Positions 61,945 to 64,000 of a stretch of DNA of 64,000 nucleotides are shown in pieces. The notes beneath the pieces were generated by a model, which saw nothing but the letters and a program-made list of their open reading frames with translations, made no database searches and was not told the origin of the DNA. The DNA lies in contig DOTG01000038.1 of the NCBI GenBank assembly GCA_003512955.1, forward strand, positions 338,520-402,519, in the 5' to 3' direction. Source of the stretch: Marinilabiliales bacterium (GTDB lineage: Bacteria; Bacteroidota; Bacteroidia; Bacteroidales; SZUA-534). The number at the start of each line of letters is the position of its first letter. Position 1 is the first letter of the stretch. The position numbers were made by a program, and so were the translations under genes.

Positions 61945-62212
61945 CTTTTTGACTAAATCGGTTAGTATTTGTTTAAATTATAGGAATCTTTGTGAAAAAC
62001 CGATATTTCACACAAAGGCTGCTAAAAGAAATACGCAAAGTACGCTTATCCGATACAAAGTTTTATGAGTCGTCTTGTTCAATTTATTGAAAACCTTTTG
62101 ACCAGACTCACTCTTTTGGACGTTTACCGCTGGTTTTCAATAGATACCTAAAAACTCTATTTTAAGTTTATTGATGCTTTTATTACTCAGACTAAGCTTA
62201 AGCAATTGGTGC
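61945..62212. other. intergenic region between Rhs pieces with an 11-bp inverted repeat
   Basis: The 268 bases hold no gene. TATTGAAAACC (62085-62095) pairs perfectly with GGTTTTCAATA (62132-62142). The stretch CGGTTAGTATTTGTTT (61959-61974) also occurs at 51340-51355. It has the look of decayed mobile DNA, but no transposase piece can be read. Confidence 0.4.
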
Positions 62213-62247
62213 TATAAAAAAACCTCCCATTGCTGAGAGGTTTTTAC
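62213..62247 (-). terminator. terminator of the Rhs tip / immunity unit
   Basis: On the minus strand AAAAACCTC (62245-62237) pairs with GAGGTTTTT (62225-62217), followed by further T and A. It is 51 bases downstream of the membrane protein's stop at 62298. Confidence 0.7.
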
Positions 62248-62297
62248 TATCTGTTTTTTATTTTGGACAAATTATCAGATACTTAACGATAAGTCAA

Positions 62298-62651
62298 CTA
62301 TATAAATTTTGGTATCATTAGAGCAATAATAAAACCTATCGATATAATAAATGAAAAAACAACATTAATTCTAAAGAAGTTTCTTGCAAAATACGTATCA
62401 CTTAATTTTAATTTTCCCTTACGCATAAAAATAGCTAATAAAGCAACACAAATAAAATATACTGCATTTAGACTAAGTAACAGGAATATTGTTAATACAG
62501 CTGTAAAAAAATTTATTAGGCTTGGACTAACAATATAAACAATTAAGAAAAGAAATATCAACCAACAAAATAAGAGTAAATTAAAGCGCTTATTTTTAGT
62601 AATAATACTTCCGATAGTTAGTTCATCTTGCATTTTATTAGAACTGGTCAT
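62298..62651 (-). CDS. small membrane protein, probable Rhs immunity partner
   Basis: This is an unrecognised membrane protein of 117 residues with three or four hydrophobic segments (LLLFCWLIFLFLIVYIVS, FFTAVLTIFLLLSLNAVYFI, INVVFSFIISIGFIIALMI). Its ATG at 62651 overlaps the last 14 bases of the Rhs tip gene upstream; an alternative ATG at 62633 begins four bases after that stop. Such tight coupling, immediately downstream of a polymorphic-toxin tip, is the usual place of the cognate immunity gene. A membrane immunity protein would fit a toxin acting on the membrane or in the periplasm, but this is inference. Its codon use is more AT-rich than nearby housekeeping genes, as expected of transferred cassettes. 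Confidence 0.65.
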   Translation of the reverse strand: MTSSNKMQDELTIGSIITKNKRFNLLLFCWLIFLFLIVYIVSPSLINFFTAVLTIFLLLSLNAVYFICVALLAIFMRKGKLKLSDTYFARNFFRINVVFSFIISIGFIIALMIPKFI

Positions 62652-63837
62652 TTTTTAATTTAAAAGTAGACGTTTTATTTGACTTAACAGTATAATGAAA
62701 TCCCTTACGTATAGCTCTCTGATCGCCCTTTGGATCATGGAATTTTTCATTTGCTTGCGAAGAAAATTGTGCAGTGGAATAATCAAAACTTAATCGTTTC
62801 ATCCCTTGTCCCCATAACCAATTCCCTGCATCCATAGCATTATAAGCTTTGGGTTGGTTTCCAAAAATAAAAAATCCACCATAAGTATCATTTTCTTTTC
62901 CACCAGATTTTCCGCCCAAATACTTAATACCAAAATCCATATTATTTCCCGACCCTGCATCCCTATCACTTCCAGATTGAGTTGCTGCAAAATAATAACG
63001 ACCAATAACACCTTTACTATCAACACCTGATTGACTCATTATATCGTTTATATTTTCCTCGGTTACTATTTGAATGCCTTGTTGTCCTACCTTCATCAAA
63101 CTTAACTGTTCTTTATCTACAGCAGGATCATTAAAATTAAAATTCGCCTCAGTATTAAACTGAGTTTGTTCATTACCATCTTGATCAGTATAGGTTGAAT
63201 AACTTCCAATAGAACCTCGTATTCCATCTACATCAGTATCAAATAATCCAAGATACTTGCCTTCATTATCAAACCTATAAGTAGAATCTCCATTAATATC
63301 TATATTTAGAATAGGATTATTGTTTGCATAATGATAAGGAGACCAAGAATTAAATTCTTCAGCAAAAGCATCTAAGCAGTGAAACCTCCCCAAACTAGGG
63401 TCATAGAACCTGGCCCCGTAATCATACCAGTCCAAATTAATGTTGCCCAGGGTGTTGTCCTGGAGCTCCTTGCCGTTGTACAGGTATTTGTTGGTGTTGT
63501 TCTCGTACAGGGCGGAGGCCATCTTCATCCCGAAGGGGTAATAATCGGCCTCCTGCACCGCATCGGCTGCACCGCTGGTACCGGCTATATAGGCCACGCG
63601 GGTATTGCCCAGGTGGTCCTTCAGGTGGTACTCATATATGGGGCTGCCTGAACCAAAATCTACCCGCCCTTCGGGGGTAAGAAGGTATTCGATATTCCAT
63701 GCCATTATAGGATAGGCCCGGACCATTACCACATCCCCCATGTAATATTCGCACGAAGCAGCATCACCATTGGGTTTCTTGGCCAATTTAGTCCCCATGG
63801 CATCGTATAAATATTCTACCCGGTCGGTGGTGTTCAC
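62638..63837 (-). CDS. Rhs repeat-associated core tip with C-terminal toxin-like domain (5'-truncated)
   Basis: This is the C-terminal tip of an Rhs/YD-repeat protein, 399 residues, with a GTG as apparent start at 63837. Homology continues upstream to about 63893 (WENRIKVSYNYLNLPAKITT), where it meets a stop, so the long N-terminal repeat part is missing. Residues 1-155 are Rhs core: EYLYDAMGTKLAKK, YEYHLKDHLGNTRVAYI, YLYNGKELQDNTLGNINLDW, YDYGARFYDPSLGRFHCLDA, then SPYHYANNNPILNIDINGD. After this conserved end, residues 160-399 form a variable domain (GIQIVTEENINDIMSQSG, DAGNWLWGQGMKRLSFDYST, KFHDPKGDQRAIRKGFHYTV), the expected place of a toxin. Its activity is unknown. Without the N-terminus it is likely an orphan tip awaiting recombination. 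Confidence 0.75.
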   Translation of the reverse strand: MNTTDRVEYLYDAMGTKLAKKPNGDAASCEYYMGDVVMVRAYPIMAWNIEYLLTPEGRVDFGSGSPIYEYHLKDHLGNTRVAYIAGTSGAADAVQEADYYPFGMKMASALYENNTNKYLYNGKELQDNTLGNINLDWYDYGARFYDPSLGRFHCLDAFAEEFNSWSPYHYANNNPILNIDINGDSTYRFDNEGKYLGLFDTDVDGIRGSIGSYSTYTDQDGNEQTQFNTEANFNFNDPAVDKEQLSLMKVGQQGIQIVTEENINDIMSQSGVDSKGVIGRYYFAATQSGSDRDAGSGNNMDFGIKYLGGKSGGKENDTYGGFFIFGNQPKAYNAMDAGNWLWGQGMKRLSFDYSTAQFSSQANEKFHDPKGDQRAIRKGFHYTVKSNKTSTFKLKNDQF

Positions 63838-63979
63838 GGTGGTGGTTATTTTTGCCGGTAAATTTAAGTAATTATAACTTACCTTAATTCTATTTTCCCA
63901 ATATCGGGGATACTTTTTATGAGTTTATGGAGAATGCAGCACTGCTCGGACATAGAAAAGATATCTACGAGTAAAATAA

Positions 63980-64000
63980 GAGGCTGTCTAAAAAGACCAA
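63980..64000. mobile_element. possible end of an insertion sequence at the window edge
   Basis: GAGGCTGTCTAAAAAGAC starts at 63980. Ends of this type (GAGGCTGTCTAAAA) recur as terminal repeats of several Bacteroidota insertion sequences, as far as I recall. The element itself would lie beyond the window and cannot be verified. Bases 63894-63979 between the Rhs break and this point hold no gene. Confidence 0.25.

Noticed and set aside
1..64000. CRISPR arrays, rRNA, tRNA genes or a prophage
   Set aside because: No regular spaced repeats, no rRNA-like blocks, no tRNA cloverleaf that I could find in the gaps, and no phage structural genes.

Overview
The window looks like chromosomal DNA of a Bacteroidota bacterium, most likely an environmental member of the Bacteroidales/Marinilabiliales side. 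The evidence is two proteins with type IX secretion (T9SS) C-terminal sorting domains, many AQ-type signal peptides, DUF6089 and GWxTD proteins, a Bacteroidota-type promoter (TTG, 19 bases, TAnnTTTG) in front of the tetR gene, weak Shine-Dalgarno signals, and a ComEC without its metallo-beta-lactamase domain. No rRNA, tRNA or CRISPR array was seen.

Layout. 1-5.4 kb (minus): three DUF6089-type outer-membrane barrel genes (the first cut by the window edge), NAD kinase, a POTRA/barrel protein and a CBS-domain protein. 5.4-12.2 kb (plus): an alpha/beta hydrolase, a small T9SS cargo protein, and a large gingipain-like C25 peptidase gene that one missing base near 10147 splits into two reading frames. 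12.2-17.1 kb: paired palindromic repeats, a 3'-5' exonuclease, uridine kinase, mannose-6-phosphate isomerase and dihydrolipoyl dehydrogenase. 17.3-20.5 kb: a zinc-type ABC importer (substrate protein, ATPase, permease) with a four-helix-bundle (S23) gene between substrate protein and ATPase. 20.6-28.3 kb: a secreted barrel-like protein, a MutS-family ATPase, a 5'-nucleotidase-type lipoprotein and two phosphofructokinases that both carry the pyrophosphate-type residues. 28.3-31 kb: two tandem PKD lipoproteins. 31-38 kb: a small barrel protein followed by two exported caspase-like (C14) proteins, one with a WD40 propeller and Ig-like repeats, the other with TPRs. 38-44.7 kb: an M20 amidohydrolase, a propeller/barrel protein, RlmB and a GWxTD protein. 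45-51.3 kb: a TetR-controlled efflux locus whose RND pump is fused to its TolC-like outer-membrane factor. 51.4-53.4 kb: an acyl-carrier-like protein without the phosphopantetheine serine, a carboxypeptidase-regulatory-like protein and a HAD phosphatase. 53.4-61.6 kb (minus): TrkH/TrkA potassium uptake, ComEC, a BamD-like lipoprotein, peptide deformylase, RuvX and GlmM. 61.6-64 kb: Rhs remnants, an Rhs C-terminal toxin-like tip with a small membrane protein as probable immunity partner, and a possible insertion-sequence end at the right edge.

The most unusual items are the RND-TolC fusion with an internal signal peptide, the pair of exported caspase-like proteins, a family of intergenic quasi-palindromes whose arms show compensatory changes, the Rhs tip/immunity pair, and the ACP-like protein behind a perfect 43-base palindrome. 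All functional calls come from motifs and layout read by eye; no database search was run.
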